The translations under genes were made by a program, and so were the position numbers. The notes under the pieces were generated by a model. It saw only the letters and a list, made by a program, of their open reading frames with translations. It was not told the DNA's origin and did not search any database. Below, in pieces: positions 1 through 9,943 of a stretch of 64,000 nucleotides of DNA. The stretch's first letter is position 1, and every line of letters starts with the position of its first letter. Origin of the DNA: Deltaproteobacteria bacterium. GTDB taxonomy: Bacteria > Desulfobacterota > DSM-4660 > Desulfatiglandales > Desulfatiglandaceae. The stretch is taken from contig JAFDIV010000001.1 in assembly GCA_019307815.1 (NCBI GenBank), forward strand, positions 310,001 through 374,000. Direction: 5' to 3'.

Positions 1-1
1 G

Positions 2-373
2 GAGCCCTGCGAGTGCGGAAGGACGTTTCGATTAATCAAAGGAGGCGTCATAGGAAGGGCAGATGATATTACAAAGGTAAAGGGGGTGCTCCTTGCGCCT
101 TCAGCGATCGAGGAGGTGGTACGTTCTATCAAGGGCCTGAGTGATGAATATGAGGTGATTGTGGATAAGAAGGGGGACGTGGACCAGATCACTCTGAAGA
201 TTGAGCTACTTCCGGGCTATGAGGCTGAGCGCGAAAGGGTGGAGGCAGAATTGAAAGATCAACTTCGGGTGAAGACCAATTTGGGATATCGATTGGAATT
301 TCACGAATATGGTTCCTTGCCGAGGTATGAGGTAAAGGCTAGGCGGTTTAAGGATCTCAGAAAGATGCATTAA
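2..373 (+). CDS. Phenylacetate-CoA ligase family protein, C-terminal end (partial)
   Basis: The reading frame is open from the window edge and ends at TAA 371-373, giving about 123 C-terminal residues. It contains the conserved C-terminal pattern of adenylate-forming PaaK-type ligases: a CxCGRTF segment, then GRADDITKVKGV with the lid-domain hinge, then PSAIEEVV. These enzymes activate aryl or acyl acids with ATP and CoA in the cytosol. The substrate cannot be told from this fragment. A GTG at 86 lies inside the conserved lid domain and is not the start; the true start lies upstream of the window. Confidence 0.88.
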   Translation, partial: EPCECGRTFRLIKGGVIGRADDITKVKGVLLAPSAIEEVVRSIKGLSDEYEVIVDKKGDVDQITLKIELLPGYEAERERVEAELKDQLRVKTNLGYRLEFHEYGSLPRYEVKARRFKDLRKMH

Positions 374-409
374 CCTTAGCAATATATCTGAGCCATAGGA
401 GGGTCTTTT

Positions 410-613
410 ATGGATACAAAGCTTAATCTAGAAGAACTCAATGAAAAGATTATAGCAATGAAAAGCGCAGCAATTGAGCTTAAAAAAATGGCGAATTCCT
501 TCCCGGCAATGGAGAGAAACCTGGTTAGAATCTTGGCAAGCATAAAGATGCTGGAGCTGAATGTGTCAGACCTCTTGCCTCAAAACAGTCCCGCCAGTTC
601 CTCCCGCACATAG
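410..613 (+). CDS. Small hypothetical helical protein (67 aa)
   Basis: A short frame with a good ribosome site (AGGAGGG, about 7 bases before ATG 410), 36 bases after the ligase gene and on the same strand. The product is mostly predicted helix with alternating charged and hydrophobic residues and no cysteines or signal peptide. Its last 34 bases overlap the end of the convergent nuclease gene. I do not recognise a family. The ribosome site and position support a real gene co-transcribed with the ligase, but this is an inference. Confidence 0.5.
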   Translation: MDTKLNLEELNEKIIAMKSAAIELKKMANSFPAMERNLVRILASIKMLELNVSDLLPQNSPASSSRT

Positions 614-2178
614 TGGATCCTGTCCAAATCTTCCTCGGTGAGTTTTTCTTTACGTTCTTGTGACATGAGGAGCCTTTTCAACTCCTTGAGTTCCTTTTCC
701 AGATCCACTATTTCATTAAAAATTAATGTGGGGATGTCGGGGGCGGCCTCAACCTTGGCCTCCTCCACGGCCACTTGCCTGGGTTTAAGGATGAGCCGCT
801 CTTTCCACTTGGGTATGTGGACTTCCAGGTGAAATCGGTCTTGGATCAAATCCCCCAGGGCCTGACTTGCTACTGGCTCCCCATGGACAATGAATACCTT
901 GGGCCGAGACTCAAAATGGGATACCCATTCCAACAGGTCATCTTGATCTGCATGGGCAGAGAAGCCCCCGATGGTGAATACCTTTGCCCTGACAGCCACA
1001 TTTTCACGAAAGATCTTCACCCGCTTTGCACCGTCAACTATCTTCCTTCCCGTGGTACCCATGGCTTGGTATCCCACTATAACAATGCTTGCCCCTTCCC
1101 GCCAGAGGTTATGTTTTAGATGGTGCTTGATCCTGCCCGCAGTACCCATACCATTGGCAGCGATTACGATGGCTGGCCCCGACCTTTCGTTGATCTCTAT
1201 GGACTCCTGGGTAGTGACGGTGAATTTGAGATGAGGCATGTCAAAGGGATCGTAGCCCTCATTGACAATGGCCTGAGCTTCCTCATCATAATACTTCTTG
1301 TTTTTTCGAAAGATCTCAGTGGCCTTGATGGCCAGAGGGCTGTCGAGGTAGATCGGGATGTTAGGTAGCATACCTGCTCGATGGAATTCTCCGAGGATAT
1401 AGAGGATTTCCTGTGTCCGTTCCACTGCAAAGGCAGGGATGATGATCTTTTCCCCATGTGAATAGCTGTACTGTATGGCCTCCAGCAATTCCTTTTTACT
1501 GTCATCAAAGGACTTGTGTTTCCTGTTTCCGTAGGTAGACTCCAGGAACAAATAATCGGCGTCAAAGATCTCATGGGGATCTTTAACAATGAGTTGGTTT
1601 TTCTTTCCCAGGTCGCCTGAGAAGACCAGCTTGGTTTTTTCCCCATCCTCCTCAATCCATAGCTCCAGAATGGACGAGCCCAATATGTGACCTGCGTTTC
1701 GAAGCCTGAATTTCACGCCCGGTTCCAGCTCTAATACTTGGTCCCTATCAATGGGTTGGAAGTGGCCCAATGTGGCCTGGGCATCTTCAGTGGTATAGAG
1801 AGGGATGACATCTGGTCTGCCGTTGCGCCTATTTTTGCGGGTTTGCCACTCTGCATCCATCTCTTGAATGTGAGCGGAATCCAGGAGCATGATTTCACAC
1901 AATTGCGCAGTGGGTGGCGAGGTAAAGATCTTGCCTTTGAATCCATCCTTTATCAGCTTGGGAAGCCTGCCAGAGTGGTCAATATGGGCATGGGTCAGGA
2001 AAACTGCCTCCAGATCTTTTGGTGAAAACCCCCAAGGCTCCCAGTTTCTACTTTCCATCTGCCTGCCGCCCTGGAAGAGTCCGCAGTCCACCAAAAGCCT
2101 TTTGCCACCAGGGGTTTCAAGAAGGTAACAGGAGCCCGTGACCGTACCCACTCCTCCCAAACATGACACTCGAATCAT
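580..2178 (-). CDS. MBL-fold / beta-CASP metallo-hydrolase (RNA-processing exonuclease type)
   Basis: A 532-residue protein starting GGVGTVTGSCYLLE, with the zinc motif HAHIDHSG (H63, H65, D67, H68), followed by the beta-CASP region and the late motifs GYQAMGTTGR and FSAHADQ. This is the layout of bacterial beta-CASP nucleases, relatives of CPSF73/Ysh1, which cut or trim RNA using two zinc ions. A charged helical tail of about 70 residues after the catalytic core is longer than usual. The ATG at 2178 follows AAAGGAG at good spacing. RNA as the substrate is inferred from the family. Confidence 0.9.
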   Translation of the reverse strand: MIRVSCLGGVGTVTGSCYLLETPGGKRLLVDCGLFQGGRQMESRNWEPWGFSPKDLEAVFLTHAHIDHSGRLPKLIKDGFKGKIFTSPPTAQLCEIMLLDSAHIQEMDAEWQTRKNRRNGRPDVIPLYTTEDAQATLGHFQPIDRDQVLELEPGVKFRLRNAGHILGSSILELWIEEDGEKTKLVFSGDLGKKNQLIVKDPHEIFDADYLFLESTYGNRKHKSFDDSKKELLEAIQYSYSHGEKIIIPAFAVERTQEILYILGEFHRAGMLPNIPIYLDSPLAIKATEIFRKNKKYYDEEAQAIVNEGYDPFDMPHLKFTVTTQESIEINERSGPAIVIAANGMGTAGRIKHHLKHNLWREGASIVIVGYQAMGTTGRKIVDGAKRVKIFRENVAVRAKVFTIGGFSAHADQDDLLEWVSHFESRPKVFIVHGEPVASQALGDLIQDRFHLEVHIPKWKERLILKPRQVAVEEAKVEAAPDIPTLIFNEIVDLEKELKELKRLLMSQERKEKLTEEDLDRIHYVREELAGLF

Positions 2179-2216
2179 GTGCTGCTCCTTTCATCTACTG
2201 CAATAATGGTTTGGTT

Positions 2217-3305
2217 TTATGTATCATCTCTATAGATCGGATAAGTAAAGGGGATCCCTTCAAAGTTTTTGACAATGAGGGCATCTTTTTCTGCCCTGCA
2301 TATGTATTCAGGAACCAGAGGAACCTTTCCGCCACCATCGGGCAGGTCAATGCAGAAGTGGGGGATACAGAGCCCAGAGGTGTGACCTTGAAGGGCAGAG
2401 AGTATCTCCAGCCCCTTTTCCAAGGGCGTCCAGAAGTGGGATGTCCCCAGGGCATGGTCCGATTGAAAGAGGTAATAGGGCCTCACCCTGATCATGAGGA
2501 GGCGTTGCATGAGCTCGCGCATGGTCTCTGGATCGTCATTTACACCCCTGAGGAGCACTGTCTGGCATCCCAAGGGTATCCCAGCATCAGCAAGCATGGT
2601 GCATGCCCGGGATGCCTCCTTTGTAATCTCGCGGGGGTGGTTGAAATGGGTATTTACATAGATAGGGTGGTATTTCTTGAGCATGCGTGTCAAGGAGGGC
2701 GTGACCCTCTGGGGCAGGGTACAGGGCACCCTTGTGCCTATACGTATGATTTGCACATGAGGGATCTCCCTCAAAGACCGCAACACCTTTTCCAGATCCG
2801 GGGTCTCCAGCAACATGGGATCCCCGCCGGACAGCAGCACGTCCCTGATCTGTTTATTGGCCTTGATGTATGCGATGCCCTCTCTTATGGTTTCTTGTGT
2901 GACCAGCCCCTTTCGGCCCACCTTCCTCTTTCGGTTACAGAACCGGCAGTAAACTGCGCATTGATCGGATATCAAAAAAAGGACACGATCCGGATAGCGA
3001 TGGGTCAGCCCGGGCACTGGTGAAAACCGCTCTTCGGCCAGGGGATCAACCAAGCCTCGTTGATCTTGCAATTCCCTAGGGTCCGGGATACATTGCTTGA
3101 ATATGGGATCATCCCTTTCTTGTATGAGGCCCAGATAATAGGGATTGATACGCATGGGATACCGTCGCACCACTGCCTCCAGGTACGGAATCTCTGCGCC
3201 CAGCCACTCTTCCAGGTCGCTGGGTTTTTCCAGGCTACGGGCAAGGAGCCGCTTCCAAAGGGGGGCTGAGTACTGTTGGGCCAGGGAATTGGGTAGATGA
3301 TTCAC
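2217..3305 (-). CDS. KamA family radical SAM protein (lysine 2,3-aminomutase-like)
   Basis: A 362-residue protein with the radical SAM cluster motif CAVYCRFC (C116, C120, C123) and a C-terminal DLPDGGGKVPL segment, whose lysine is the expected PLP-binding residue of aminomutases. Family members shift the amino group of lysine or related residues by radical chemistry with a 4Fe-4S cluster, SAM and PLP. The start is GTG at 3305, with AGGAGG about 13 bases upstream, which is rather far. No acetyltransferase partner (AblB) lies nearby, so use for beta-lysine osmolyte synthesis is not supported here. It could also be an EpmB-like or other KamA paralogue. Confidence 0.88.
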   Translation of the reverse strand: MNHLPNSLAQQYSAPLWKRLLARSLEKPSDLEEWLGAEIPYLEAVVRRYPMRINPYYLGLIQERDDPIFKQCIPDPRELQDQRGLVDPLAEERFSPVPGLTHRYPDRVLFLISDQCAVYCRFCNRKRKVGRKGLVTQETIREGIAYIKANKQIRDVLLSGGDPMLLETPDLEKVLRSLREIPHVQIIRIGTRVPCTLPQRVTPSLTRMLKKYHPIYVNTHFNHPREITKEASRACTMLADAGIPLGCQTVLLRGVNDDPETMRELMQRLLMIRVRPYYLFQSDHALGTSHFWTPLEKGLEILSALQGHTSGLCIPHFCIDLPDGGGKVPLVPEYICRAEKDALIVKNFEGIPFTYPIYRDDT

Positions 3306-3413
3306 GTTTGTTTATAGACCTCCTATAGTGTTAACACGTCTAGTTAGTATGGCAAAAGACGAGGCCACCATAATGCAGAAACGCTTGCATTTCAAGCATT
3401 TCCGATTTTACCC

Positions 3414-3442
3414 TTGAATAAGGCCACACCCGTGGTTACATT
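3414..3442 (+). promoter_or_regulatory. Possible sigma-70 promoter of ftsH
   Basis: TTGAAT (3414-3419), a 17-base spacer and TACATT (3437-3442) lie about 80 bases upstream of the ftsH start in the gap between divergent genes. The match is reasonable but not perfect. Confidence 0.35.
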
Positions 3443-3524
3443 CTTTGATCAAAGGATTTTCTGCTTACCAGGCACTTTTTAGATACCAAACGGTAGTCAC
3501 CACTCAGCCTGAAAGGGGGAAGTG

Positions 3525-5339
3525 ATGGAAAAACATCATAAATTTTCCATATGGTATGTGCTTATCGGTGTTTGGATCGTTCTTTTGCTACAGCACTATC
3601 TCGTGACCATGCTTGCCATCCGCACCATTCCTTACAGTGAGTTCCTCAAGCTGCTCAAGGCGGGAAAGGTCACGGAGGTGGCCATTGGAGCCAATCAGAT
3701 CCAAGGCCGGCTTGCGGCTGATGTTTCTCCCACGGGCCGGGCCCAGCTTTTTCGAACAGTCCGGGTGGACCCGGAGATCGCTGATCTTTTGGCAAAATAT
3801 AACGTCACGTTCAAGGGAGAGGTGGAATCTACATTCTTAAGAGATTTGTTCTCCTGGGTGGTCCCCATTTTTCTCTTTATCGGTGTATGGTACTTCTTCA
3901 TGAAACGCATGACAGGGCAACAGGCAGGATTCATGACCCTGGGCAAGAGCAAGGCTCGGGTCTATATGGAGGATGATCTTCAGGTAAGCTTTAAGGATGT
4001 GGCAGGCGTGGATGAGGCCAAACAGGAGTTGATTGAGGTAGTGGAGTTTCTGAAGGAGCCGGCGAAATTTACTGAACTGGGAGGGCGCATGCCAAAGGGT
4101 ATCCTTTTGGTGGGGCCTCCGGGAACGGGAAAGACCCTGTTAGCACGGGCCGTGGCAGGGGAAAGCCATGTACCCTTCTTCAGTATGAGCGGCTCGGATT
4201 TTGTGGAGATGTTCGTGGGCCTTGGAGCAGCGCGGGTGAGGGATCTCTTTGATCAGGCAAAGAAGAGGGCACCATGCATCATTTTCATTGATGAGCTTGA
4301 TGCCCTTGGAAAGGCCCGAGGTATGGGGGGCGTGGGGGGACACGATGAAAGGGAACAGACCCTCAACCAGCTCTTGGTGGAGATGGACGGATTTGATCCC
4401 ATGGTTGGTGTGATACTGATGGCCGCCACCAACAGGCCTGAGATACTGGATCCAGCATTGCTCAGGCCAGGCCGCTTTGACCGCCATATTTTGGTGGACC
4501 GACCTGACAAAAAGGGCCGCGAGGAGATCCTAAAGGTCCACTTGAAAAATGTAAAGGCATCGAGGAACGTGGATGTGGAGGCACTTGCAAACATGACCTC
4601 TGGCATGGTGGGGGCGGATCTGGCAAATCTTGTAAACGAGGCAGCCTTGCTGGCCGTAAGGCGGAAAAAGAAGAGCATAGGCATGAAGGAATTTGAAGAG
4701 GCCGTGGAAAGGGTTATTGCGGGTTTGGAGAAGAAAAACCGCTTAATCAACGAGGAGGAAAGGAAAATCGTGGCCTACCATGAAGTGGGTCATGCCTTGG
4801 TGGCCCTTTCCTTGCCTGGGACAGATCCGGTCAGAAAGATTTCCATTATTCCAAGGGGCATTGCCGCCCTTGGCTACACCATGCAGGTGCCTACAGAAGA
4901 CCGGTTTCTCATGAAAAAGACTGAGCTGCTCAATAAAATCGCTTCGCTGCTGGGCGGACGTGCGGCCGAGGAACTGATGTTCGGAGACATTTCTACTGGC
5001 GCACATAATGATCTGGCTAGGGCCACGGATATTGCCCGGAGCATGGTGAAGGAGTATGGAATGAGCGATAAGGTGGGTCAGGTATATTTTGCCAGGGAAC
5101 AGAGGGCACAGTTCCTCAATACCGCCATGGAAGGGGGTGGAGAGTACAGTGAGGCCACGGCTGAGCTGATAGACAGTGAGGTCAGGGATATCATCAACAC
5201 CCAATACGACAGGGCCCTGAATATCCTAAAAGAGAAGAAGGAGACCTTGGTCAAAGGGGCTGAGCTACTCTTGGAAAAGGAAAAAATCGAGGGCGAGGAA
5301 CTCAAGGCCTTGATGAAGACAGAAGTAAGGAGCCAATAA
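3525..5339 (+). CDS. ftsH: ATP-dependent zinc metalloprotease FtsH
   Basis: A membrane-anchored AAA protease of about 604 residues that degrades membrane and short-lived cytosolic proteins. Two N-terminal membrane segments (about residues 9-32 and 108-127) flank a periplasmic domain. The AAA domain has Walker A GPPGTGKT (about 197-204), Walker B IIFIDELD, and the second region of homology around [20 protein letters not shown]. The zinc site is HEVGH (about 419-423). An AGGGGG ribosome site fits ATG 3525 better than the adjacent GTG 3522. The gene is monocistronic and is followed by a strong hairpin. Confidence 0.97.
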   Translation: MEKHHKFSIWYVLIGVWIVLLLQHYLVTMLAIRTIPYSEFLKLLKAGKVTEVAIGANQIQGRLAADVSPTGRAQLFRTVRVDPEIADLLAKYNVTFKGEVESTFLRDLFSWVVPIFLFIGVWYFFMKRMTGQQAGFMTLGKSKARVYMEDDLQVSFKDVAGVDEAKQELIEVVEFLKEPAKFTELGGRMPKGILLVGPPGTGKTLLARAVAGESHVPFFSMSGSDFVEMFVGLGAARVRDLFDQAKKRAPCIIFIDELDALGKARGMGGVGGHDEREQTLNQLLVEMDGFDPMVGVILMAATNRPEILDPALLRPGRFDRHILVDRPDKKGREEILKVHLKNVKASRNVDVEALANMTSGMVGADLANLVNEAALLAVRRKKKSIGMKEFEEAVERVIAGLEKKNRLINEEERKIVAYHEVGHALVALSLPGTDPVRKISIIPRGIAALGYTMQVPTEDRFLMKKTELLNKIASLLGGRAAEELMFGDISTGAHNDLARATDIARSMVKEYGMSDKVGQVYFAREQRAQFLNTAMEGGGEYSEATAELIDSEVRDIINTQYDRALNILKEKKETLVKGAELLLEKEKIEGEELKALMKTEVRSQ

Positions 5340-5341
5340 TT

Positions 5342-5380
5342 AGCACTCCTATCCGCCTGTCTGCACCAGGCAGGAGTGCT
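5342..5380. terminator. Strong hairpin after ftsH
   Basis: The outer stem AGCACTCCT (5342-5350) pairs with AGGAGTGCT (5372-5380), and an inner stem GCCTG (5355-5359) pairs with CAGGC (5367-5371). It begins three bases after the ftsH stop. There is no T run, so it may stabilise the mRNA end rather than act as a classic rho-independent terminator. Confidence 0.5.
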
Positions 5381-5614
5381 GCGCTTCCGGGTAATTCATA
5401 AAACACACAGAGAATCTTAGTAGCCATTACTCCGGGCGACGCGGCATTCCCTCCGCTACGTCAGCTACGCCATCCCTGGCTCCGCTGACTGCCGATTTTA
5501 CCCCCTTCACCATCCTGGCTACGGGGGCTAAAATAGGCCCGCTTTGGGAATGTCCCGTCGCCCTGCGTTCCCTGAATATGCGTCTTGCCACAGAGGCGGC
5601 CATGAGGCTCGTGA

Positions 5615-6325
5615 TCACTGTTGACGAATTGGCGAGCAAGATTTTTCCAATATAGCTTTTGCCTTTGGCCCGCAGTTAAAGAGAAGGTCTAATACGGAGA
5701 GGTTAGGGAGAAAAGTCCCCCAAAGCTGAGGGTAAACCGGAACTTTGGGCCGGAAAAAGGTAAGGTGGATTCCTTTGTTTTGGAACCCCTCCTGATCCAG
5801 GTATTTTCTTGCTGTGCTTTGGGCAAGGAAATGGGTCGCGCCCAGCGCGGCCGCCACCTTGATGGACAACTCCGGCTCCTTTGCCTCAATGCCCAGCTCG
5901 GATAGGGTCACGATATGTGTTTCAATGGCCAATTGGGCCAGTACGTATCGAATAATTCTCATATTAAGCTCCAACAAGGAACTCATTTGTTCAGAGAATA
6001 TTTTTTCTAAAAAGCTTCGGTGGTCTTCAAAGAACGGGGCATTGGCGTAAGCAGAGCTTAGGCTGGCCATATGTTTTTTCTGCCAGTGGCCTTCATAGCA
6101 GATCTTCACCTCATTAATCTTCTGCAACCCAAGCCCTTTTTTCCATACCGGTATGGTCAGCCATAGTGTTCCCTGATCGTTTTTGAATCGGTTGCGGGTC
6201 AGCCATGTGGTTCCTCTGGGAAATTGGACTGCATCCATAATTACCAGCACGTCCGAGCGCATTGCCTTTTCAAAAAATCCGGCATATGGGGCAAAATAGG
6301 GCTGATGGGCAGATATGATCTTCAT
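5615..6325 (-). CDS. WbqC family protein
   Basis: A 236-residue protein with the WbqC-like N-terminal pattern: AHQPYFAPYAGFFEKA, then a DAVQFPRGTTWLTRNR region, then a conserved WLTIPV strand. WbqC-like proteins are found in polysaccharide and glycan loci, but their reaction is not established. The gene lies just upstream of the 6338 gene on the same strand, separated by 12 bases, so the two may be co-transcribed. No sugar transferase genes adjoin it here. Confidence 0.82.
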   Translation of the reverse strand: MKIISAHQPYFAPYAGFFEKAMRSDVLVIMDAVQFPRGTTWLTRNRFKNDQGTLWLTIPVWKKGLGLQKINEVKICYEGHWQKKHMASLSSAYANAPFFEDHRSFLEKIFSEQMSSLLELNMRIIRYVLAQLAIETHIVTLSELGIEAKEPELSIKVAAALGATHFLAQSTARKYLDQEGFQNKGIHLTFFRPKVPVYPQLWGTFLPNLSVLDLLFNCGPKAKAILEKSCSPIRQQ

Positions 6326-6337
6326 TTCCTGATGGCC

Positions 6338-6736
6338 TCAAAAGAACAGGCGAGGGTCTTTGCGTTTGAGCTCCCGCACCTTGGCCAATACGAGCTTACT
6401 GGCAAACTCCTTATGGGAGAGGTAAGGGAGAACATTACTTTTAAGGAGATCCAGAAATTCCTGGAATACCTTGTGCCTTTCCCTTTGATCAACAAAGTGT
6501 TTTTCCTGTCTGTACCTGTAAGGGATCCTGTCGCCATAGGCCTTTTTGAGGGCCTGGAGCGCCTTTTCCTTATCCTTATCCTTTAAGGCCGAGAGCTGAG
6601 CCATGTCAAGTGGAATATCTGCCCGTGCTTCAAGGCTCACCAGCCACCGATCACCTGCAAGCACCCGGCTGTGATCCCAGACTTCCACAACGATTCCATT
6701 GTTTAATTTGATGGTTTCAACGGGTTTTCCGCCCAT
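6338..6736 (-). CDS. Conserved-looking hypothetical protein (132 aa)
   Basis: A mixed beta/helical protein beginning MGGKPVETIKLNNGIVVEVWD. It has a charged DKDKEKALQALKK helix and a basic C-terminus. The frame is open further upstream to 6889, but that part overlaps the DUF3786 gene and reads as non-coding, so I place the start at ATG 6736. The ribosome site there is weak. I do not recognise the family. It sits between wbqC and a DUF3786 gene on one strand, which suggests an operon. Confidence 0.6.
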   Translation of the reverse strand: MGGKPVETIKLNNGIVVEVWDHSRVLAGDRWLVSLEARADIPLDMAQLSALKDKDKEKALQALKKAYGDRIPYRYRQEKHFVDQRERHKVFQEFLDLLKSNVLPYLSHKEFASKLVLAKVRELKRKDPRLFF

Positions 6737-6827
6737 AGGAATCTCTAGGCCTTGGCACCTTCCTCTCTTGATTCGGGCACAATAGCAAATCCCAAGAAAG
6801 AGTTTTAGTTGCAGGAATATAACACTT

Positions 6828-7439
6828 TTAGGGTGCGGTGCCCAGAAATTCAATGATGGCCTTGGAGGTATATTCTGCCACGTCGGCAAGGCCGTCTAGG
6901 GGCATAAAAGATAGAGCATTAGACGAAAAAAGGCAAGTTGCAGAGGCAGGGAACTCCTCATCTGGAAGATAACATATATAAGCCAATGCTATTTTGGGAA
7001 GGGGGTAAATCACGAAGGAAATGTCCCCCCTGAGATCAGGGCTTGCATCATGGCCGTCAAAGTGCCTTATGATGAGATCTCGTTGTTTTGCCAATGCAGG
7101 TACATGGGGTACCAAAACCCTCTCGGCATTGGCCGCAAAAGCGGCCTGATAGGGCATGCTGTTGGGGAGATCTTTGAAGGCCCGAAACGGCTCCAGTTTT
7201 AAGGGGTCTGGACCCACGTTCAGGGCATAGAGGGTTATCAAAACGCCTACAGGCCCGTTTTCCACACGGCCGGAGAGCAGAATTTTCTCTTGGGTCAATG
7301 TGCACTCTTGCCCGAAGGCCTTGAATACGTAATTTTCCCCCTCTTTTCTGGCAGGTAATCTCTCAGTAAGGTCACTAGGCCCCTTTTTATAAATAGCCGA
7401 GAGGTTTTCTCTGATGATGGTTGTGTAATTGTTGCTCAT
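6828..7439 (-). CDS. DUF3786 domain-containing protein
   Basis: A 203-residue protein with the features of DUF3786: an N-terminal YTTIIRENL helix, a central LITLYALN and RAFKDLPNS region, and the C-terminal signature PLPKIALAYICYLPDEEFP followed by CLFSSNALSFMPLD. This domain is common in anaerobic bacteria and some archaea, often near corrinoid or CO-metabolism genes, but its function is unknown. Here none of those partners is visible. It starts two bases after the deacetylase gene ends, so translation may be coupled. Confidence 0.82.
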   Translation of the reverse strand: MSNNYTTIIRENLSAIYKKGPSDLTERLPARKEGENYVFKAFGQECTLTQEKILLSGRVENGPVGVLITLYALNVGPDPLKLEPFRAFKDLPNSMPYQAAFAANAERVLVPHVPALAKQRDLIIRHFDGHDASPDLRGDISFVIYPLPKIALAYICYLPDEEFPASATCLFSSNALSFMPLDGLADVAEYTSKAIIEFLGTAP

Positions 7440-7441
7440 TG

Positions 7442-8287
7442 CTATGTGTAAAGTAGAGCTGAGACCGGCACAAACTGGACCTGGTCCATGACCGTATCGT
7501 AGGATTCTAGAAATTTTGTAATACCCTTCAAGGTGGAAGGGAATGGATGCCCTATGCCTATGGCGCGGCCATGGCTCAAGGCACGTGTGATGAGCCTTTT
7601 CATCTGACGGACCGTGCCCTCAACGCTCATCTCACAGTCCAAGAAGACGTTCCTATGGGCTGCGTGAATGTGGAGCCTCTTTGCCGTACCATAGGCAAGG
7701 GAACGGCTTGTGGTCAGGCTGTCCACAAAAAAGAGCCCTTCTTCTTTTATAACCTTGAGTGCTTCCCTGATTTTTGCCTTGGTGGCGGTGAACTTGGATC
7801 CCATATGGTTGTTCACGCCTCGGGCAACAGCGACCTGGGAAAGATTCTTTTTGATAGTGTCTTCAATTTGCGTCCGAGAAAATGAAGTATATACGGCCCC
7901 TGGGCCCGGATCTATATCCCTGCGAAATGGCTCCATGGGTTGATGGAGCAGGGTCTCATGGTCCCGAGATACGATTTCCTCTAGTACGGCCTTTGAAAAG
8001 GGCCTAAAGGGAAGAACTGAAAAGGTAATGGGAAGGGGGATGTGCAGAAATGCCCTGGCAAGATGCATGCTGTTGCCCATGTCGTCGATGATTAAGGCCA
8101 CTTTTGGCTTATGAAATCTCCTTGCTCTGGACAATGGTGGCCTTTTTGGCATGGGAAAGATGAGCTTTTGGGCGGCAAGACATGTGCTTGGAAATGCGGA
8201 TCTTGCCACTATCCCAGCCAGAAGAAGGAAGCCTGTGCGGAGAAACCCTCTCCTTTCTTGTGCAATGGATTGAGATTGCTGATGCAT
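7442..8287 (-). CDS. Divergent polysaccharide deacetylase family protein with Tat-like signal
   Basis: About 281 residues if translated from ATG 8287; the frame is open upstream, but that part looks non-coding. The N-terminus has a twin-arginine pattern (ERRGFLRTG) followed by a hydrophobic stretch ending near CLAAQ, so Tat export is likely. The mature part begins PKVALIIDDMG and contains HETLLHQPMEP, NNHMGSKFT and IGIGHPFPSTL, matching the divergent deacetylase family (YibQ-like, NodB-related fold). Those proteins are thought to act on envelope glycans; the substrate is unknown. It is followed at once by the DUF3786 gene. Confidence 0.8.
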   Translation of the reverse strand: MHQQSQSIAQERRGFLRTGFLLLAGIVARSAFPSTCLAAQKLIFPMPKRPPLSRARRFHKPKVALIIDDMGNSMHLARAFLHIPLPITFSVLPFRPFSKAVLEEIVSRDHETLLHQPMEPFRRDIDPGPGAVYTSFSRTQIEDTIKKNLSQVAVARGVNNHMGSKFTATKAKIREALKVIKEEGLFFVDSLTTSRSLAYGTAKRLHIHAAHRNVFLDCEMSVEGTVRQMKRLITRALSHGRAIGIGHPFPSTLKGITKFLESYDTVMDQVQFVPVSALLYT

Positions 8288-8520
8288 TCCACGCATTTGA
8301 GCGGGTATATACAACCAATTGGGGTCAAGGTCAAGAAAAAATACTATATATTGAATCTTTCCCTTGCACCCGAGGAATAACTCTGGTATACGATAACCAC
8401 CTCTGAGTACCCGGATTGAATTGCAAAGGAGGGCGAATACGGTGGACCCCGGAAAAAGAATCCACAGGGAAGAGGAGGTCCTTTTGCTCCTGAAGGATGC
8501 CCAATAATGACCTAAAGAGG

Positions 8521-9693
8521 CTATTCCGAGGATGATGTCCTGAGGCGAGGAGGCAGCACCATAACCTTTCGCCAACCCTCTTTTAGGGAGATGGCCTCTT
8601 CTGGGCAGAAGCGTGCACAGATCCCGCATCCAAAACAGGATGCCTCGTCCCGTTCCGCCTTTCCCTCATCATTCAATCTTATGGCATCGGTTGGGCATCG
8701 CTCTGCGCAGATACCACATCCAGTGCATACCTCTTCGTCGATTACGGATAGGTAATATGTGGAATTGACCAAGGGGAAGGCGCCTTCGCGCCACAATCGC
8801 AGGGTGTCGCAGCAGTCCTTGCAGCAGTTACATATACTTGTCTCAGGCCGTGAGACCTTGGAGTTGGGGTGAAAGGCCTTATGCACAAGACCAGCTTCCT
8901 CGGCCTCCCTCATGATCTTAAGGGCTTCTTCTTTCGTAACCATGCGGGCAAAGCCCTGTGCGGTGGTATGGCGGGCCGATTTTCCAAAGGTAAAGCAGTT
9001 CTCCAACGGTGCATTTAGGGAACAGGAGCCTCCTAAGGCCATTTTCCGCTGCCGACAAAAGCAATGGCCTACGGCAATGTCATCAAATTTTTCAATGATT
9101 TCTTCCACGGATTGGCTTGGAAGTACAGACTCAGCAGGAGGCTGGAGGCTTCGGTCAACAGGGATAATCCTGATGGGTTTTCCCTCTTCAGTGCGGCGCA
9201 TGGGCACAGTGCGGTCTATGGGAGGCATTTGCTTTAGTAAAGGAACCATACTGTCATAGTTTTGCTGAACCTGATCCCGCATTTCATAGATAAGCCTTTG
9301 AAAGAGTTCTGCCAGTGTTCGCTCCTCCTCATTACCTTTGAGTTCCCCCATAAATTTGTATTCCATCAAGCCCACCGTCATCAGCGGAAGCAGGCGATAG
9401 ACCATGATGCCGGCTGAACTGGGCTGGTTGAACAAGAGCCCTTTCTTGGCAAGACTTGATGTGATGCGTTCAAGGTCCTGTTCTGATAAACCGCTGGAGG
9501 CCTTTAGTTCCTCCATGGTTTGGGAGGGCTTGTCGTGAAATGCATAGATGAGATCCAGTTCTTCTTCATTGTCTTTGATCACCTGTTTGATAATGGAGAT
9601 GGTGATTTCATTTACCGGAAAGGGCACGATACCCTGTTTGCATACAACACCTGTGGCTCGTTCGTATTTTTGATCCAGTGACAGATCTCCCAT
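8521..9693 (-). CDS. 4Fe-4S dicluster protein with N-terminal winged-helix-like region
   Basis: About 390 residues from ATG 9693, which has a clear AGGAGG ten bases upstream; a longer frame from 9735 starts ahead of that site. The N-terminal 110 residues resemble a winged-helix transcription-factor fold (MEELKASSGLSEQDLERI). A middle section has several cysteines (CFCRQRK, CNCCKDCC). The C-terminus carries two ferredoxin motifs, CTGCGICAERCP and CFGCGICARFCP. Such proteins pass electrons in anaerobic metabolism; the partner is unknown. The mixture of a DNA-binding-like fold with Fe-S clusters may mean redox sensing, but that is speculation. Confidence 0.8.
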   Translation of the reverse strand: MGDLSLDQKYERATGVVCKQGIVPFPVNEITISIIKQVIKDNEEELDLIYAFHDKPSQTMEELKASSGLSEQDLERITSSLAKKGLLFNQPSSAGIMVYRLLPLMTVGLMEYKFMGELKGNEEERTLAELFQRLIYEMRDQVQQNYDSMVPLLKQMPPIDRTVPMRRTEEGKPIRIIPVDRSLQPPAESVLPSQSVEEIIEKFDDIAVGHCFCRQRKMALGGSCSLNAPLENCFTFGKSARHTTAQGFARMVTKEEALKIMREAEEAGLVHKAFHPNSKVSRPETSICNCCKDCCDTLRLWREGAFPLVNSTYYLSVIDEEVCTGCGICAERCPTDAIRLNDEGKAERDEASCFGCGICARFCPEEAISLKEGWRKVMVLPPRLRTSSSE

Positions 9694-9943
9694 GGCCTGT
9701 TTCCCTCCTTGTATTGTTTTGTGCTCACAAACCAAAACTTAACCCATTTGGCGTTTCAGTTCCAGAATTTTATCTGTTCTGTTGTTTTTGTGGTTTTTCG
9801 GCCAAAAGTATCGTAAAACAGAAAAAAATGCAAAGGGACCAGTATTATCATTTCAAGCAGGGTCATTGGCAAGAAATCTAGTTATGCGGAGAGCCCCCCT
9901 CATGCTGGTGGGTATAGGGGTATTAGGGTAAGGAGGGATGCTC

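Noticed and set aside
2163..3023. Long plus-strand open frame (286 codons)
   Set aside because: It is antisense to kamA, whose motifs are clear; the predicted protein is cysteine/proline-rich with no domain.
5427..5639. 70-codon minus-strand frame after wbqC
   Set aside because: No ribosome site, no family and odd composition; I see no gene in 5381-5614.
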